From: Fictibacillus phosphorivorans
GTDB taxonomy: Bacteria > Bacillota > Bacilli > Bacillales > Fictibacillaceae
Reading direction: 5' to 3'
Assembly: GCF_007673525.1 (NCBI RefSeq)
Contig: NZ_VDZU01000001.1
Location: forward strand, 1,560,177 to 1,624,176
Length of the DNA: 64,000 nt
Shown: piece by piece, positions 52,856 to 62,434 of the stretch
Position numbering within the stretch: the first letter of the stretch is position 1
Layout of the letters: each line of letters begins with the position of its first letter
Position numbers and translations under genes: made by a program
The notes under the pieces: generated by a model
What the model saw: the letters and a program-made list of their open reading frames with translations, nothing else
Databases searched by the model: none
What the model was told of the DNA's origin: nothing

Positions 52856-54050
52856 TCTTCTACCGTTCTTTGCAGATATGCATATTCACATCGGAGCATC
52901 TCAAACAGGAAAAGCGATTAAGATTACAGGTTCAAGATCCCTGACACTCCGCAATATCTTACATGTAGCCAAACATGTAAAAGGAATGGATGTTGTAGGA
53001 ATCATCGATTGTCATTCACCTGAAGTAATTCAAGAATTAAAAGAGCTTAAACTAGAAGGTTGCTTGAAAGAGTTAGAAGAAGGCGGCTTATCGATTGATG
53101 GATTAACACTCATACCTGGAGCCGAGATCGAAATTAACGACGAAAATTGTAAAGGCCCGATCCACGTTCTTGTATACATGCCTAGCCTTGCTGCGATGGA
53201 GAACTTAAGTCTTTGGCTATCGTCTCGAATGAAGAATATACATTTAAGTTCACAGCGGATGTACGGCAGTGCTCTTGACCTACAACACTTCGTGAAAAAT
53301 TCAGGAGGATTATTTATTCCTGCTCATATTTTTACTCCATTCAAAAGTTTATACGGAAAAGGAGTAGCCATTTCTCTATCCGAAGTGCTAGATCCGACTT
53401 TGATAGATGGTGTTGAGTTAGGTTTAAGTTCGAATACTGAGATGGCATCCCGACTAGAAGAGCTTTCATCTTTCACCTTCCTAACAAATTCAGATGCACA
53501 TTCATTAGAAAAGATCGCACGTGAATATCAGATGCTCTCCTTAAAGGAACCAACTTTTAAAGAATTTAAAATGGCTCTTCAAGGAAAGAACGGTAGAGAG
53601 ATTATTGCAAATTATGGCCTAAATCCTTATCTCGGAAAATATTATAATTCAGTCTGTGAAACATGTTTGGAAGTTTATCTCCTGAACAGTGAGAAGTGCG
53701 ATAAATGTGGAAGTAAGAAGTTCGTAAAGGGAGTTAACGATCGGATCAACGAACTTCAAGGAACACAGACAAGTAAAAGTAAAGTCACCAGACCACCTTA
53801 TAAACATCAAATACCACTCGAGTTCATACCAGGATTAGGTCCAAAATCTTTATTTAAACTTCGTGAAGCGATTGGGACGGACATGGATATCATACATTCT
53901 TCTACAGAAAATCAACTTAAAGAAATTGTTAAACCAGCTATAGCAGAACAGATCCTATCTGCTAGAAACGGAGACCTCTCTGTTCAAATGGGCGGTGGTG
54001 GAACTTATGGAAAAGTAATTGTAAACCATCCTAGTAAAACGAAAAAATAA
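52839..54050 (+). CDS. endoQ: Endonuclease Q-like protein (PHP domain, zinc finger, HhH)
   Basis: A 403-residue protein. An N-terminal PHP nuclease domain carries metal-ligand motifs DMHIHIG (13-19), IDCHSPEV, PGAEIEIN, PAHIFTPF and TNSDAHS. A four-cysteine zinc knuckle (CETC and CDKCG) follows, then a helix-hairpin-helix (EFIPGLGPKSLFKLREAIG) near residue 335. This matches EndoQ of archaea and some Bacillus, which nicks 5' of deaminated bases such as uracil or hypoxanthine. The start is GTG 52839, 7 nt after GGAG and inside nudF, so the two are translationally coupled. Confidence 0.85.
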   Translation: MHLRNNLLPFFADMHIHIGASQTGKAIKITGSRSLTLRNILHVAKHVKGMDVVGIIDCHSPEVIQELKELKLEGCLKELEEGGLSIDGLTLIPGAEIEINDENCKGPIHVLVYMPSLAAMENLSLWLSSRMKNIHLSSQRMYGSALDLQHFVKNSGGLFIPAHIFTPFKSLYGKGVAISLSEVLDPTLIDGVELGLSSNTEMASRLEELSSFTFLTNSDAHSLEKIAREYQMLSLKEPTFKEFKMALQGKNGREIIANYGLNPYLGKYYNSVCETCLEVYLLNSEKCDKCGSKKFVKGVNDRINELQGTQTSKSKVTRPPYKHQIPLEFIPGLGPKSLFKLREAIGTDMDIIHSSTENQLKEIVKPAIAEQILSARNGDLSVQMGGGGTYGKVIVNHPSKTKK

Positions 54051-54051
54051 G

Positions 54052-54079
54052 ACATACCTTCTCCCCTGATTCATAGAAT
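54052..54079 (+). promoter_or_regulatory. Candidate sigma-E promoter of spoIIM
   Basis: A -10 CATAGAAT at 54072-54079 resembles the sigma-E consensus CATACANT, with a -35 ACATACC at 54052-54058, 13 nt upstream. spoIIM is sigma-E controlled in B. subtilis. The match is partial, so confidence is moderate. Confidence 0.45.
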
Positions 54080-54112
54080 AGGATTAAGAGATTCGGTGGA
54101 GGAGGCTTACAT

Positions 54113-54748
54113 ATGGAGAGTGCGCGCTATTACATGCAGCGGCATCTAGAAGAGAATAAGACCTTATATGCGTTTGTTGGTGTTCTCTTTTTAATGGGTG
54201 TCATTTTTGGAGCAATTATCGTAAATTCGTTGAGTCTGAATCAAAAACAAGATCTATACACGTACTTATCACGTTTTTTTGTTCAAGCTGCGGAAGGTGG
54301 CTTTACGAGCAAAACGGATATGTTCTTTCAAAGTTTTGGCCATTATCTAAAATACATGGGTCTGATGTGGATTCTTGGACTATCCGTTATCGGTCTGCCT
54401 GTTATCTTAGTTATGTTGTTCTTAAAAGGAGTGGTAATTGGTTTTACTGTAGGATTCTTAGTAAATCAAATGGGATGGTATGGATTTTTATTATCTTTTG
54501 TGTCGGTTCTGCCCCAGAACGTATTATTAATTCCAGCTTTCATCATTGTAACAGTTGCAGCAGTGGCTTTTTCATTTAAGATGATTCGTCAGCTGGCATT
54601 TAAAAGGCACCATATGCCTTTTTTGCCACAGCTGTTAAGATATACATTTTTGGTGGCAGGTGTCGGTGTAATGGTTCTGCTTGCCTCAACGATGGAAGCG
54701 TTCTTTACCCCAGCTTTAATGGAGCAAGTTATAAAATGGTCGATTTAG
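54113..54748 (+). CDS. spoIIM: Stage II sporulation protein M
   Basis: Mother-cell membrane protein of the SpoIIDMP complex that remodels septal peptidoglycan and drives engulfment. The 211 residues (B. subtilis 214) have five predicted helices. The N-terminal region HLEENKTLYAFVGVLFLMGVIF, followed by GAIIVNSLSLNQKQDLY, matches the family closely. GGAGGAGG lies 5 nt before ATG 54113. Confidence 0.95.
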   Translation: MESARYYMQRHLEENKTLYAFVGVLFLMGVIFGAIIVNSLSLNQKQDLYTYLSRFFVQAAEGGFTSKTDMFFQSFGHYLKYMGLMWILGLSVIGLPVILVMLFLKGVVIGFTVGFLVNQMGWYGFLLSFVSVLPQNVLLIPAFIIVTVAAVAFSFKMIRQLAFKRHHMPFLPQLLRYTFLVAGVGVMVLLASTMEAFFTPALMEQVIKWSI

Positions 54749-54809
54749 TTTCTGAATAATGATTCTTTGTTTATAATAAGTTTAAATCGTTAATTAAAAT
54801 GAGTTTAAA

Positions 54810-54838
54810 TTGACAACTTTTTTCTCCATGCTTATAAT
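54810..54838 (+). promoter_or_regulatory. Sigma-A promoter of fur
   Basis: TTGACA at 54810-54815 and TATAAT at 54833-54838 are perfect consensus hexamers with 17-nt spacing, 31 nt before the fur start. AT-rich DNA lies upstream. Confidence 0.85.
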
Positions 54839-54869
54839 TATCTTGTGCGTACATAAGGAGGAAAAGGGT

Positions 54870-55340
54870 ATGGAAAGCAGAATCGACCGTATCAAAAAAC
54901 AGCTGCATTCACAAAGCTATAAGCTGACTCCACAGCGTGAGGCGACCGTTAGAGTCCTCCTCGAAAACGAAGAAGATCACTTAAGTGCGGAAGATGTTTA
55001 TCTGCTCGTAAAAGAAAAGGCGCCAGAAATTGGTTTGGCGACCGTTTACCGTACTCTGGAACTCTTAACCGAGCTTAAAGTAGTAGATAAGATTAACTTT
55101 GGTGATGGGGTTTCCCGTTACGATCTTAGAACAGAGGGTGCGGATCATTTTCATCATCATCTCGTTTGTATCGAATGTGGAGCGGTGGATGAAATACAAG
55201 AAGACCTTCTTGGCGATGTGGAAAAAGTAGTTGAAGAAGGCTGGAATTTTAAAATTAAAGATCACAGACTGACATTTCATGGAATCTGTCACAGATGTCA
55301 TCCTAAGGATAATAATGAAGGTGAAGGAAGCGAAGAGTAG
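54870..55340 (+). CDS. fur: Ferric uptake regulator Fur
   Basis: Iron-sensing repressor, 156 residues. It has a winged helix with PQREATVRVLLEN and GLATVYRTLELL, the metal-site histidines in DHFHHHLVCIECG, and the structural zinc cysteines in CIEC and CHRC. Synteny between spoIIM and yqzK-xerD agrees with Bacillus Fur rather than PerR or Zur. ATG 54870 follows AAGGAGGAAAAG; the frame upstream contains the promoter and is not translated. Confidence 0.95.
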   Translation: MESRIDRIKKQLHSQSYKLTPQREATVRVLLENEEDHLSAEDVYLLVKEKAPEIGLATVYRTLELLTELKVVDKINFGDGVSRYDLRTEGADHFHHHLVCIECGAVDEIQEDLLGDVEKVVEEGWNFKIKDHRLTFHGICHRCHPKDNNEGEGSEE

Positions 55341-55356
55341 CGCTTCCTTTTTGTTT
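55324..55356 (+). terminator. Terminator after fur
   Basis: AAGGAAGCG pairs with CGCTTCCTT around a short loop that contains the fur stop codon, then a long T-rich tract. Confidence 0.78.
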
Positions 55357-55545
55357 TTTTGCTCAATAATGTCGATCTGGTAGGTATACTTGAAAAGGAT
55401 TTATACTCATTTAGAAGATATTAGGCAAAGAATATTTACAAAGTCCGAAGAATCGGGTAACGTATGAGTTGTAGATTTAAGTTTTATGTATAATCGGGGA
55501 ACATGTGGGCATAACCTGTACTATATGAGGACAGGGGTGGACATG

Positions 55546-55773
55546 ATGATTTCCTGGATGAAAATCGTTTGGAATACAACAAAGGTGTTCTTTGCTTTTT
55601 CAATTTGCACGCTCGTGTTTTATTTCGGTTTGCTTTGGATTAATTCAGAATATGAAAACTATCATAGATATGACGAACCAAAAGGTAAAGCTGTTAAAGT
55701 CTTTAACTTGAGTTCTGATAAGGACTCAAACCCTGTAAAAAGACTTTTTTATTTTTATCAAACGGGTGAGTAA
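55546..55773 (+). CDS. yqzK: DUF4227 membrane protein YqzK
   Basis: A 75-residue protein with one membrane helix ([18 protein letters not shown]) followed by [16 protein letters not shown], characteristic of YqzK/DUF4227 located between fur and xerD. Function is unknown. AGGGGTGG precedes ATGs at 55543 and 55546; the second is better spaced. It lies 11 nt upstream of xerD, likely co-transcribed. Confidence 0.8.
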   Translation: MISWMKIVWNTTKVFFAFSICTLVFYFGLLWINSEYENYHRYDEPKGKAVKVFNLSSDKDSNPVKRLFYFYQTGE

Positions 55774-55784
55774 GGAGGGGTAGA

Positions 55785-56675
55785 GTGAACGAACATGTTC
55801 AGGATTTTCTTCAATACATTATTGTAGAACGAGCCCTCTCAAAGAACACAATCGACTCCTATAAGAGAGATTTAACTCAATATGTACGATATCTCGAAAA
55901 AGTCGAATCTCTTGAAACTATCCATGAGATTGACCGTAATCATATAATGGGGTATCTTTTATTTTTAAAAGAGAATGGTAAGGCTTCCACGACGCTAGCG
56001 CGCAACATTGCGTCTATTCGGTCTTTTCACCAGTTTCTTCTAAGAGAAAAAGTCTCCAGTCAAGACCCTTCTGTACATATTGAAACACCTAAAACAGAGC
56101 GAAAGCTTCCTAAAGTATTATCCACAGAAGAGGTTGAGGCATTATTAGACACACCTGCTGCAAACGATCCTTTTTCTCAAAGAGACAAGGGTATGCTCGA
56201 GCTATTGTATGCAACAGGGATTCGAGTTTCAGAACTTGTTCAGCTTAATATAGGAGATGTACACCTAGATATGGGATTCATCCGCTGTATAGGTAAAGGG
56301 AATAAAGAAAGAATTATCCCTCTTGGAAAAATGGCCCAAACAGCAATCGAACGATATCTGCAAAATGGACGTTCAATCATGTTAAAAAGCAAGAAAACGG
56401 ATGCACTCTTTCTAAATCATCACGGAAATCGCTTATCTCGACAAGGATTTTGGAAGATATTAAAGCAACTAGCAAGAAAAGCTCATATTGAAAAAGAACT
56501 CACGCCGCATACACTTCGTCATTCGTTCGCTACCCATCTATTAGAAAACGGTGCGGATCTTCGTGCAGTGCAAGAGATGTTGGGACATGCTGATATTTCA
56601 ACCACACAAATATATACGCATGTAACGAAAACGCGATTAAAAGATGTATACTCCGCCTTCCATCCGAGGGCGTGA
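55785..56675 (+). CDS. xerD: Site-specific tyrosine recombinase XerD
   Basis: Resolves chromosome dimers at dif together with XerC (RipX in B. subtilis). The 296 residues have an N-terminal SAM-like domain and a catalytic domain with Arg147 (ATGIRVSEL), a lysine near 171-173 (GKGNKER), His242 and Arg245 ([11 protein letters not shown]), His268 (MLGHADIS) and nucleophile Tyr277 (IYTHV). The start is GTG 55785 after AAGGAGGGG. Synteny with fur and deoB supports XerD over XerC. Confidence 0.95.
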   Translation: MNEHVQDFLQYIIVERALSKNTIDSYKRDLTQYVRYLEKVESLETIHEIDRNHIMGYLLFLKENGKASTTLARNIASIRSFHQFLLREKVSSQDPSVHIETPKTERKLPKVLSTEEVEALLDTPAANDPFSQRDKGMLELLYATGIRVSELVQLNIGDVHLDMGFIRCIGKGNKERIIPLGKMAQTAIERYLQNGRSIMLKSKKTDALFLNHHGNRLSRQGFWKILKQLARKAHIEKELTPHTLRHSFATHLLENGADLRAVQEMLGHADISTTQIYTHVTKTRLKDVYSAFHPRA

Positions 56676-56787
56676 GCTTTCTTTTTCAAACAAGATGTCA
56701 GACTTCTGACATCATGAAGGATTTGTTTGTTGTTTCTGCTAAAAGGAAATAGTAAATAAGTGAATGTACGAATTTCAGGAGGACAAG

Positions 56788-57972
56788 ATGAAACAATCAC
56801 GTTTTAAGAGAACTTTTTTAGTCGTAATGGATTCTGTAGGAATCGGTGAAGCGCCAGATGCAGAAAAATTTGGAGATAAAGGAGCTCACACGCTTGGCCA
56901 TATTGCTCGTGAGATGAATGGCCTCAACGTTCCAAATATGGAGAAGCTTGGACTTGGAAATATTGATTCGACGATGGAGGGTGTTGAAAAGGCAACGAAT
57001 CCAATCGGTCATTACGCGAAACTACCTGAACTTTCAAACGGTAAAGATACGATGACGGGGCACTGGGAGATCATGGGACTTCATATTAAGGAACCTTTTC
57101 AAACGTTTCCAGATGGCTTTCCTGATGAATTGATCGATATGCTTACTGAAAAATGGGGCAGAGGAATTCTTGGTAACAAAGCAGCTTCAGGTACAGAAAT
57201 TATTACTGAACTTGGAGAAGAACATGTACAGACTGGTAAGTTGATCGTGTACACGTCTGCAGATTCAGTACTTCAGATTGCAGCTCATGAAGATGTTGTT
57301 CCTCTAGAAGAATTATATGAGATCTGTGAAACGGCAAGAGAAATGACACGTGATGGCAAGTACATGCTGGGAAGAATTATAGCCCGTCCTTTTAAAGGTA
57401 AGCCAGGAGCATTTGAAAGAACGTCTAACCGTCATGACTACGCTTTAAAACCTTTCGGAAGAACGGTAATGAACGAGTTAGAAGACGCAGGTTACGACAG
57501 CATCGCACTAGGTAAGATCTCTGATATCTTTGATGGTGAAGGTGTGACAAAAGCCATTCGCACGAAATCGAACATGGATGGAATGGACAAGCTTGTGAAA
57601 TCTATGGATGAAGACTTTACAGGTCTTAACTTTTTGAACTTGGTCGATTTTGATGCATTGTTCGGACATAGAAGAGATCCTAAAGGTTATGGACAAGCAT
57701 TAGAAGAATTTGATGCTCGATTACCAGAAGTCCTAGAAAAGCTAAGAGAAGATGATTTGCTTATCATCACGGCAGACCATGGAAACGATCCTGTTCATCA
57801 TGGAACAGATCACACACGTGAATATGTGCCATTGATGGTATATTACAAAGGCATTAAAGAAGGTAAAGAACTTAGCGTAGGTAATACGTTCGCTGATATT
57901 GGTGCAACGATCGCTGAGATTTATGATGTGAAAAAACCTACTATCGGTCAAAGCTTTTTAAATCAACTTTAA
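56788..57972 (+). CDS. deoB: Phosphopentomutase DeoB (Drm)
   Basis: Interconverts ribose 1-phosphate and 5-phosphate (and the deoxy forms), linking nucleoside breakdown to the pentose pathway. The 394 residues equal B. subtilis Drm. Alkaline phosphatase superfamily metal motifs are [40 protein letters not shown] and [22 protein letters not shown] 56788 follows AGGAGGAC. First gene of deoB-punA-pdp. Confidence 0.97.
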   Translation: MKQSRFKRTFLVVMDSVGIGEAPDAEKFGDKGAHTLGHIAREMNGLNVPNMEKLGLGNIDSTMEGVEKATNPIGHYAKLPELSNGKDTMTGHWEIMGLHIKEPFQTFPDGFPDELIDMLTEKWGRGILGNKAASGTEIITELGEEHVQTGKLIVYTSADSVLQIAAHEDVVPLEELYEICETAREMTRDGKYMLGRIIARPFKGKPGAFERTSNRHDYALKPFGRTVMNELEDAGYDSIALGKISDIFDGEGVTKAIRTKSNMDGMDKLVKSMDEDFTGLNFLNLVDFDALFGHRRDPKGYGQALEEFDARLPEVLEKLREDDLLIITADHGNDPVHHGTDHTREYVPLMVYYKGIKEGKELSVGNTFADIGATIAEIYDVKKPTIGQSFLNQL

Positions 57973-57996
57973 GGTTAAGTTAAGGGGGAAATGAAC

Positions 57997-58809
57997 ATGT
58001 CAAAGCAATTACAAACATCTGCTGATTTTATCCAATCAAAACTTACTTCTGCTCCAAAAATAGGTTTGATCTTAGGTTCTGGTCTAGGAATTCTAGCTGA
58101 AGAAATTCAAAACCCGGTTATTATTCCATACTCAGATATTCCCGAGTTTCCTGTTTCCACTGTAGAAGGTCACGCGGGTCAGCTTGTTATTGGTGAACTG
58201 GCTGGAAAACAAGTAGTAGCGATGCAAGGCCGTTTTCATTATTACGAAGGATACTCTATGGAAAAAGTAACGTTTCCTGTCCGTGTGATGAAACTGATCG
58301 GTGTAGAAACAATCGTTGTAACGAACGCTGCAGGCGGGGTGAACAAGGATTTTGAAGCTGGAGACCTTATGCTGATCACAGATCATATCAATAACTTCGG
58401 CAACAATCCGCTAATTGGTGCAAATGATGATTCGTTTGGCGTTCGTTTTCCAGATATGAGTGAAGCTTACACGTTATCTCTGCAAGATGTTGCACGCAGT
58501 GTAGCAAAAGACTTAAACATCTCATTAAAAGAAGGAGTTTACGCTGGAAATACAGGCCCTTCATATGAAACACCTGCAGAAGTAAGAATGCTTCGTGTAT
58601 GGGGAGCAGATGCTGTTGGCATGTCTACGGTTCCGGAAGTAATCATCGCTCGCCATGCTGGAATGAAAGTTCTGGGTATTTCTTGTATTTCTAATATGGC
58701 TGCAGGTATCTTAGATCAACCGTTAACACATGATGAAGTAATGGAAACAACAGAGATGGTAAAATCCAATTTCCTTTCTTTAGTTAAAGGAATCGTAAAG
58801 GAAATCTAA
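57997..58809 (+). CDS. punA: Purine-nucleoside phosphorylase (PupG type)
   Basis: Trimeric phosphorylase for guanosine/inosine-type nucleosides, giving the base and ribose 1-phosphate. The 270 residues have the phosphate-binding GLILGSGLG, VVAMQGRFHYYEGYSM, VTNAAGGVN and EVIIARHAGMKVLGISCISN. The ATG at 57997 has AAGGGG 9 nt upstream; ATG 57991 is too close. It follows deoB by 24 nt. Confidence 0.95.
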   Translation: MSKQLQTSADFIQSKLTSAPKIGLILGSGLGILAEEIQNPVIIPYSDIPEFPVSTVEGHAGQLVIGELAGKQVVAMQGRFHYYEGYSMEKVTFPVRVMKLIGVETIVVTNAAGGVNKDFEAGDLMLITDHINNFGNNPLIGANDDSFGVRFPDMSEAYTLSLQDVARSVAKDLNISLKEGVYAGNTGPSYETPAEVRMLRVWGADAVGMSTVPEVIIARHAGMKVLGISCISNMAAGILDQPLTHDEVMETTEMVKSNFLSLVKGIVKEI

Positions 58810-58900
58810 CAGTTCAGTAGTATAGATTCAAAAAGTATTTTAATTAACTTTTTAAAAAATATCTTCATATGTAAAGTGATAAGAAAGTGGTGCTATTAAC

Positions 58901-60205
58901 ATGAGAATGGTTGACTTGATTCAAAAAAAGCGTGATGGAAAAGAACTAACAAAAGCTGAGATCGATTTTATTATTCAAAACTATACAAACGGTGAAATTC
59001 CAGACTATCAAATGTCTGCATTCGCCATGGCTGTATATTTTAAAGATATGACTACTGAAGAACGAGCTCATTTAACAATGGCGATGGTTGAGTCAGGTGA
59101 TCAGATTGATCTTTCTGCAATCGAGGGGATTAAAGTAGACAAGCACTCAACAGGCGGTGTTGGTGATACAACGACTCTAGTGCTAGCTCCTCTAGTTGCT
59201 GCGCTTGATGTACCTGTAGCGAAAATGTCTGGAAGAGGACTTGGCCATACAGGTGGAACGATTGATAAATTGGAAGCTGTTCCTGGATTCCACGTTGAGA
59301 TCGACAACCAAGAATTCATTGACCTTGTAAATAAAAATAAACTTGCTGTTATCGGACAAAGTGGAAACCTTACACCTGCTGATAAAAAGTTGTATGGCCT
59401 TCGTGACGTAACGGCAACGGTTAACTCTATTCCACTGATCGCGAGCTCGATCATGAGTAAAAAGATTGCTGCTGGTGCTGATGCAATCGTGCTTGACGTA
59501 AAAACAGGTGCAGGAGCATTCATGAAAACACCAGAAGAAGCAGAAGAACTTGCTAATGCGATGGTGAAAATCGGAAATGCGGTAGGACGTAATACCATGG
59601 CAGTTATCTCTGATATGAGCCAGCCTCTAGGTCTTGCGATCGGAAATGCTTTAGAGATCAAAGAAGCGATCGATACGCTTAGTGGCAAGGGACCAAAAGA
59701 CCTGGAAGAGCTTTGCTTAACATTAGGTTCTCACATGGTATATCTGGCGAAAAAAGCCGATTCATTAGAACAAGCACGTGAGATGTTAAAAGAAGTAATC
59801 GCTTCTGGAAAAGCGCTTGAAACGTTAAAAGTATTCTTAAAAGCTCAAGGTGGAGACGAATCCGTAGTAGATCATCCTGAAAGAATGCCACAAGCTGCGC
59901 ATACTTTTGAGTTGACTGCAGACGAAGACGGCTATGTTTCTGAAATTGTTGCAGATGAGATTGGAACTGCTGCTATGATTTTAGGTGCTGGACGCGCTAC
60001 TAAGGAATCAGAGATCGATCTTGCTGTTGGTTTGATGCTGAACAAGAAAGTTGGAGATCGCGTTTCAAAAGGTGACTCACTCGTTACGATCTACAGCAAC
60101 ACTGAGAATGTAGAAGATGTGAAGAAGAAGATTCGTGATGCTTATACAATCTCAAAAGATGCTGTAGAAGCTCCTCCACTCGTATACAAAGAAATCAAAA
60201 AATAA
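58901..60205 (+). CDS. pdp: Pyrimidine-nucleoside phosphorylase Pdp
   Basis: Cleaves uridine, thymidine and deoxyuridine with phosphate. The 434 residues contain the family signature near residue 108 ([17 protein letters not shown]), KHSTGGVGD, and the C-terminal PYNP domain with [14 protein letters not shown]. In B. subtilis pdp is in the dra-nupC operon; here it completes a deoB-punA-pdp nucleoside salvage cluster. A 91-nt AT-rich gap separates it from punA. I see a modest ribosome binding site (AAAGTGGTG). Confidence 0.95.
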   Translation: MRMVDLIQKKRDGKELTKAEIDFIIQNYTNGEIPDYQMSAFAMAVYFKDMTTEERAHLTMAMVESGDQIDLSAIEGIKVDKHSTGGVGDTTTLVLAPLVAALDVPVAKMSGRGLGHTGGTIDKLEAVPGFHVEIDNQEFIDLVNKNKLAVIGQSGNLTPADKKLYGLRDVTATVNSIPLIASSIMSKKIAAGADAIVLDVKTGAGAFMKTPEEAEELANAMVKIGNAVGRNTMAVISDMSQPLGLAIGNALEIKEAIDTLSGKGPKDLEELCLTLGSHMVYLAKKADSLEQAREMLKEVIASGKALETLKVFLKAQGGDESVVDHPERMPQAAHTFELTADEDGYVSEIVADEIGTAAMILGAGRATKESEIDLAVGLMLNKKVGDRVSKGDSLVTIYSNTENVEDVKKKIRDAYTISKDAVEAPPLVYKEIKK

Positions 60206-60218
60206 TGGATATGTAAGG

Positions 60219-60253
60219 TGACTCAAGAGTTCATACTCTTGAGTCATTTTTTT
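60219..60253 (+). terminator. Terminator of the deoB-punA-pdp cluster
   Basis: TGACTCAAGAGT pairs perfectly with ACTCTTGAGTCA around a four-base loop, followed by seven T residues. Confidence 0.9.
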
Positions 60254-60287
60254 GTCTTCAAGAACTTTGAAATGGTTGGAAGATCCG

Positions 60288-60316
60288 GTATAAAGTGAAA
60301 AATTATGGAAAAAATA
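60288..60316 (+). promoter_or_regulatory. Sigma-F promoter of dacF
   Basis: GTATA at 60288-60292 and GGAAAAAATA at 60307-60316 match the sigma-F consensus GYATA and GGNNANAHTR completely, with 14-nt spacing. The dacF start is 26 nt downstream. dacF is sigma-F dependent in B. subtilis. Confidence 0.75.
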
Positions 60317-60341
60317 TAACTATATGAATGGAGGGAACTGT

Positions 60342-61514
60342 ATGAAAGGCGTTATTTCAGGTCTACTAAGTATTTGTTTGCTGGCTTCGTTTGCAATTCC
60401 AAAAGCTGATGCAGCAGAAAAAGCAAAAGAAAAAATAAAGCTTGCAGAACAGAGCCACTCAGCCATTTTAATGGAACAAGATAGTGGGAGTGTACTGTTC
60501 GAAAAGAATAGCCATGAGAAGCTGCCGCCAGCGAGTATGACAAAAATCATGACGATGATATTGATCATGGAAGCTATCGATAAAGGAAAAATCAGCTGGA
60601 ACGATAAGATCCGTGTAAGTGAATATGCGGCAAGCATGGGTGGATCTCAAATCTTTCTTGAACCTGGTGAAGAGATGCGTGTAGAAGACATGGTAAAAGG
60701 TATAGCGATTGGAAGCGCTAACGATGCATCAGTCGCTATGGCTGAACATATCGCTGGGTCTGTTGATTCTTTCGTGAATCGTATGAACGATAAAGCGAAA
60801 GAACTCGGTTTAAACGATACGTTCTTTAAAAATCCTACGGGGCTTCCTGCAGCAGGTCATTACACATCTGCTCATGATATGGCAATCATGGGAAAAGAAC
60901 TTCTTAAACATGAAGAAGTTACAAAGTTCACGGGACTTTATGAAGATTATTTAAGAGAAGAAACGGAAAAGAAGTTTTGGCTTGTTAATACAAACAGACT
61001 TGTAAAATTTTATCCTGGTGTAGATGGATTGAAAACAGGTTTTACGAATGAAGCAAAATATTGTTTAACAGCTACAGCAAACAAGAACGGTATGAGAGTA
61101 ATCGCAGTTGTTATGGGAGCACCTTCCCCTAAAGATCGTAACGCACAGGTCACGTCAATGCTTGACTATGCTTTTACTCAGTTCTCAACGAAAAAACTCT
61201 ATGCAAGGCATGAGATTGTGAAAGAAGTTAAAGTTCAGAAAGCAGAAAAATCTAAGCTTCCTGTAGTTACTTCTGAACATATTTCTCTTTTATTGAAAAA
61301 AGGCGAGACTGCGAAAAAAGTGAAAACAGAAGTAAACGTGGATAAAGATTTAAAATTACCTGTTAAAAAGGGACAGCAGATTGGTTCTTTAAAAATTTAT
61401 AACGGGAACAAGCTGATTACTGAAAGTCCAGTTTTGGCATCAGAGACGGTGAAAAAAGCATCTTGGTGGAAACTATTTAAACGAACAGCAGGACAAATGT
61501 CAAAATCCTCATAA
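60342..61514 (+). CDS. dacF: Sporulation D-alanyl-D-alanine carboxypeptidase DacF
   Basis: Low-molecular-weight penicillin-binding protein made in the forespore, which trims stem peptides and helps set spore cortex cross-linking. The 390 residues have a signal peptide cleaved near ADA-AEK, active-site Ser65-x-x-Lys68 (PASMTK), the SxN motif GSANDAS, KTG in LKTGFTN, and a C-terminal PBP5-like beta domain with a short basic amphipathic tail. ATG 60342 follows GGAGGG. It lies upstream of spoIIA, as in B. subtilis. Confidence 0.95.
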   Translation: MKGVISGLLSICLLASFAIPKADAAEKAKEKIKLAEQSHSAILMEQDSGSVLFEKNSHEKLPPASMTKIMTMILIMEAIDKGKISWNDKIRVSEYAASMGGSQIFLEPGEEMRVEDMVKGIAIGSANDASVAMAEHIAGSVDSFVNRMNDKAKELGLNDTFFKNPTGLPAAGHYTSAHDMAIMGKELLKHEEVTKFTGLYEDYLREETEKKFWLVNTNRLVKFYPGVDGLKTGFTNEAKYCLTATANKNGMRVIAVVMGAPSPKDRNAQVTSMLDYAFTQFSTKKLYARHEIVKEVKVQKAEKSKLPVVTSEHISLLLKKGETAKKVKTEVNVDKDLKLPVKKGQQIGSLKIYNGNKLITESPVLASETVKKASWWKLFKRTAGQMSKSS

Positions 61515-61546
61515 CTTACAAGGTTTCTTGACAGTTATAGGCGAAT
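61499..61546 (+). promoter_or_regulatory. Candidate spoIIA promoter: sigma-H elements with 0A box
   Basis: AGGTTT at 61521-61526 and GAAT at 61543-61546 approximate the sigma-H pattern (AGGAWWW, RNNGAAT) with fitting spacing. TGTCAAA at 61499-61505, inside the end of dacF, is close to the 0A box TGTCGAA and lies just upstream of the -35, where Spo0A activates spoIIA in B. subtilis. Another 0A-like TTTGTCAA is at about 61557. The matches are partial. Confidence 0.5.
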
Positions 61547-61588
61547 TCCCACTAGTTTTGTCAAGAGTGAAGGAATTCGTCTTTTTTT
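61541..61588 (+). terminator. Possible dacF terminator within the spoIIA leader
   Basis: GCGAATTCC pairs with GGAATTCGT across a 22-nt loop, followed by seven T residues. It would stop dacF transcripts and, if stable, lies in the spoIIA leader. The large loop lowers confidence. Confidence 0.45.
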
Positions 61589-61629
61589 ATAGAAAATTCA
61601 CGTTATCCAAAAAAGAAGGAGAGGATAGC

Positions 61630-61980
61630 GTGGGATTAGCTGTCAATTTGGAACTTAAACACACCGTATTATGCATCCGCTTAGACGGAGAACTTGATCA
61701 CCATACAGCAGACATGCTTCGGTCACAAGTTGAAGAATATTTGAGGAAGCATACGGTAAATCATATTGTCTTAAATTTAGAAGGTTTGAGTTTCATGGAT
61801 AGTTCAGGGTTAGGCGTTATATTAGGGCGTTATAAACAGATCAAGAGTCAGAATGGTGAGATGGTGGTATGTGCCATATCTCCAGCGGTAAAACGTCTTT
61901 TTGAGATGTCAGGGCTATTTAAGATTATCAAGCTTGAAGAAGATGAAGAGCTTGCCCTTCAGGCTTTGGGGGTGGCTTAA
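61630..61980 (+). CDS. spoIIAA: Anti-anti-sigma factor SpoIIAA
   Basis: STAS-domain protein that binds SpoIIAB when unphosphorylated and so frees sigma-F in the forespore. The 116 residues (B. subtilis 117) include [13 protein letters not shown] and the phosphorylated serine region [20 protein letters not shown] start at GTG 61630 after AGAAGGAGAGG; an upstream frame extension has no conserved sequence. It is first in spoIIAA-spoIIAB-sigF. Confidence 0.97.
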   Translation: MGLAVNLELKHTVLCIRLDGELDHHTADMLRSQVEEYLRKHTVNHIVLNLEGLSFMDSSGLGVILGRYKQIKSQNGEMVVCAISPAVKRLFEMSGLFKIIKLEEDEELALQALGVA

Positions 61981-61981
61981 A

Positions 61982-62422
61982 ATGAGAAATGAGATGAAGA
62001 TTCAGTTTTCAGCGTTAAGTCAGAATGAATCTTTCGCGCGTGTGACGGTTGCTGCGTTTATCGCACAGATCGATCCGACTGTTGATGAACTGACAGAGAT
62101 CAAAACAGTTGTTTCTGAAGCGGTAACGAATGCGATCATTCACGGGTACGAGAACAAAGCAACTGGCATGGTTTATATTGAAGCCGCTATTGAAGAAGAT
62201 ACGATTCACCTCACGATTCGTGACGAAGGATTAGGGATTCGTGATCTTGATCAAGCAAGGCAGCCCCTTTATACGTCTAAGCCTGAGTTAGAACGCTCAG
62301 GCATGGGTTTTACGATCATGGAGAATTTTATGGATAGTGTAGAAGTCATCTCAGAACCGTCTTACGGAACAACGATTCATTTGACAAAATACTTAACCAA
62401 AAATAAAGCTATGTGTAATTAA
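61982..62422 (+). CDS. spoIIAB: Anti-sigma factor and serine kinase SpoIIAB
   Basis: Binds and holds sigma-F, and phosphorylates SpoIIAA. The 146-residue GHKL ATPase has the N-box [15 protein letters not shown]1 box [16 protein letters not shown] and G2 box [14 protein letters not shown] 61982 is 1 nt after the spoIIAA stop, with GGGGGTGG upstream. The gene is translationally coupled. Confidence 0.97.
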   Translation: MRNEMKIQFSALSQNESFARVTVAAFIAQIDPTVDELTEIKTVVSEAVTNAIIHGYENKATGMVYIEAAIEEDTIHLTIRDEGLGIRDLDQARQPLYTSKPELERSGMGFTIMENFMDSVEVISEPSYGTTIHLTKYLTKNKAMCN

Positions 62423-62434
62423 GGGAGTATGTCT

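Noticed and set aside
56694-56730. A terminator after xerD
   Set aside because: GATGTCAGA pairs with TCTGACATC-like sequence, but no T run follows directly, so termination there is doubtful.
59101-59688. A 195-codon frame opposite pdp
   Set aside because: Antisense shadow of a conserved gene with no start signal.
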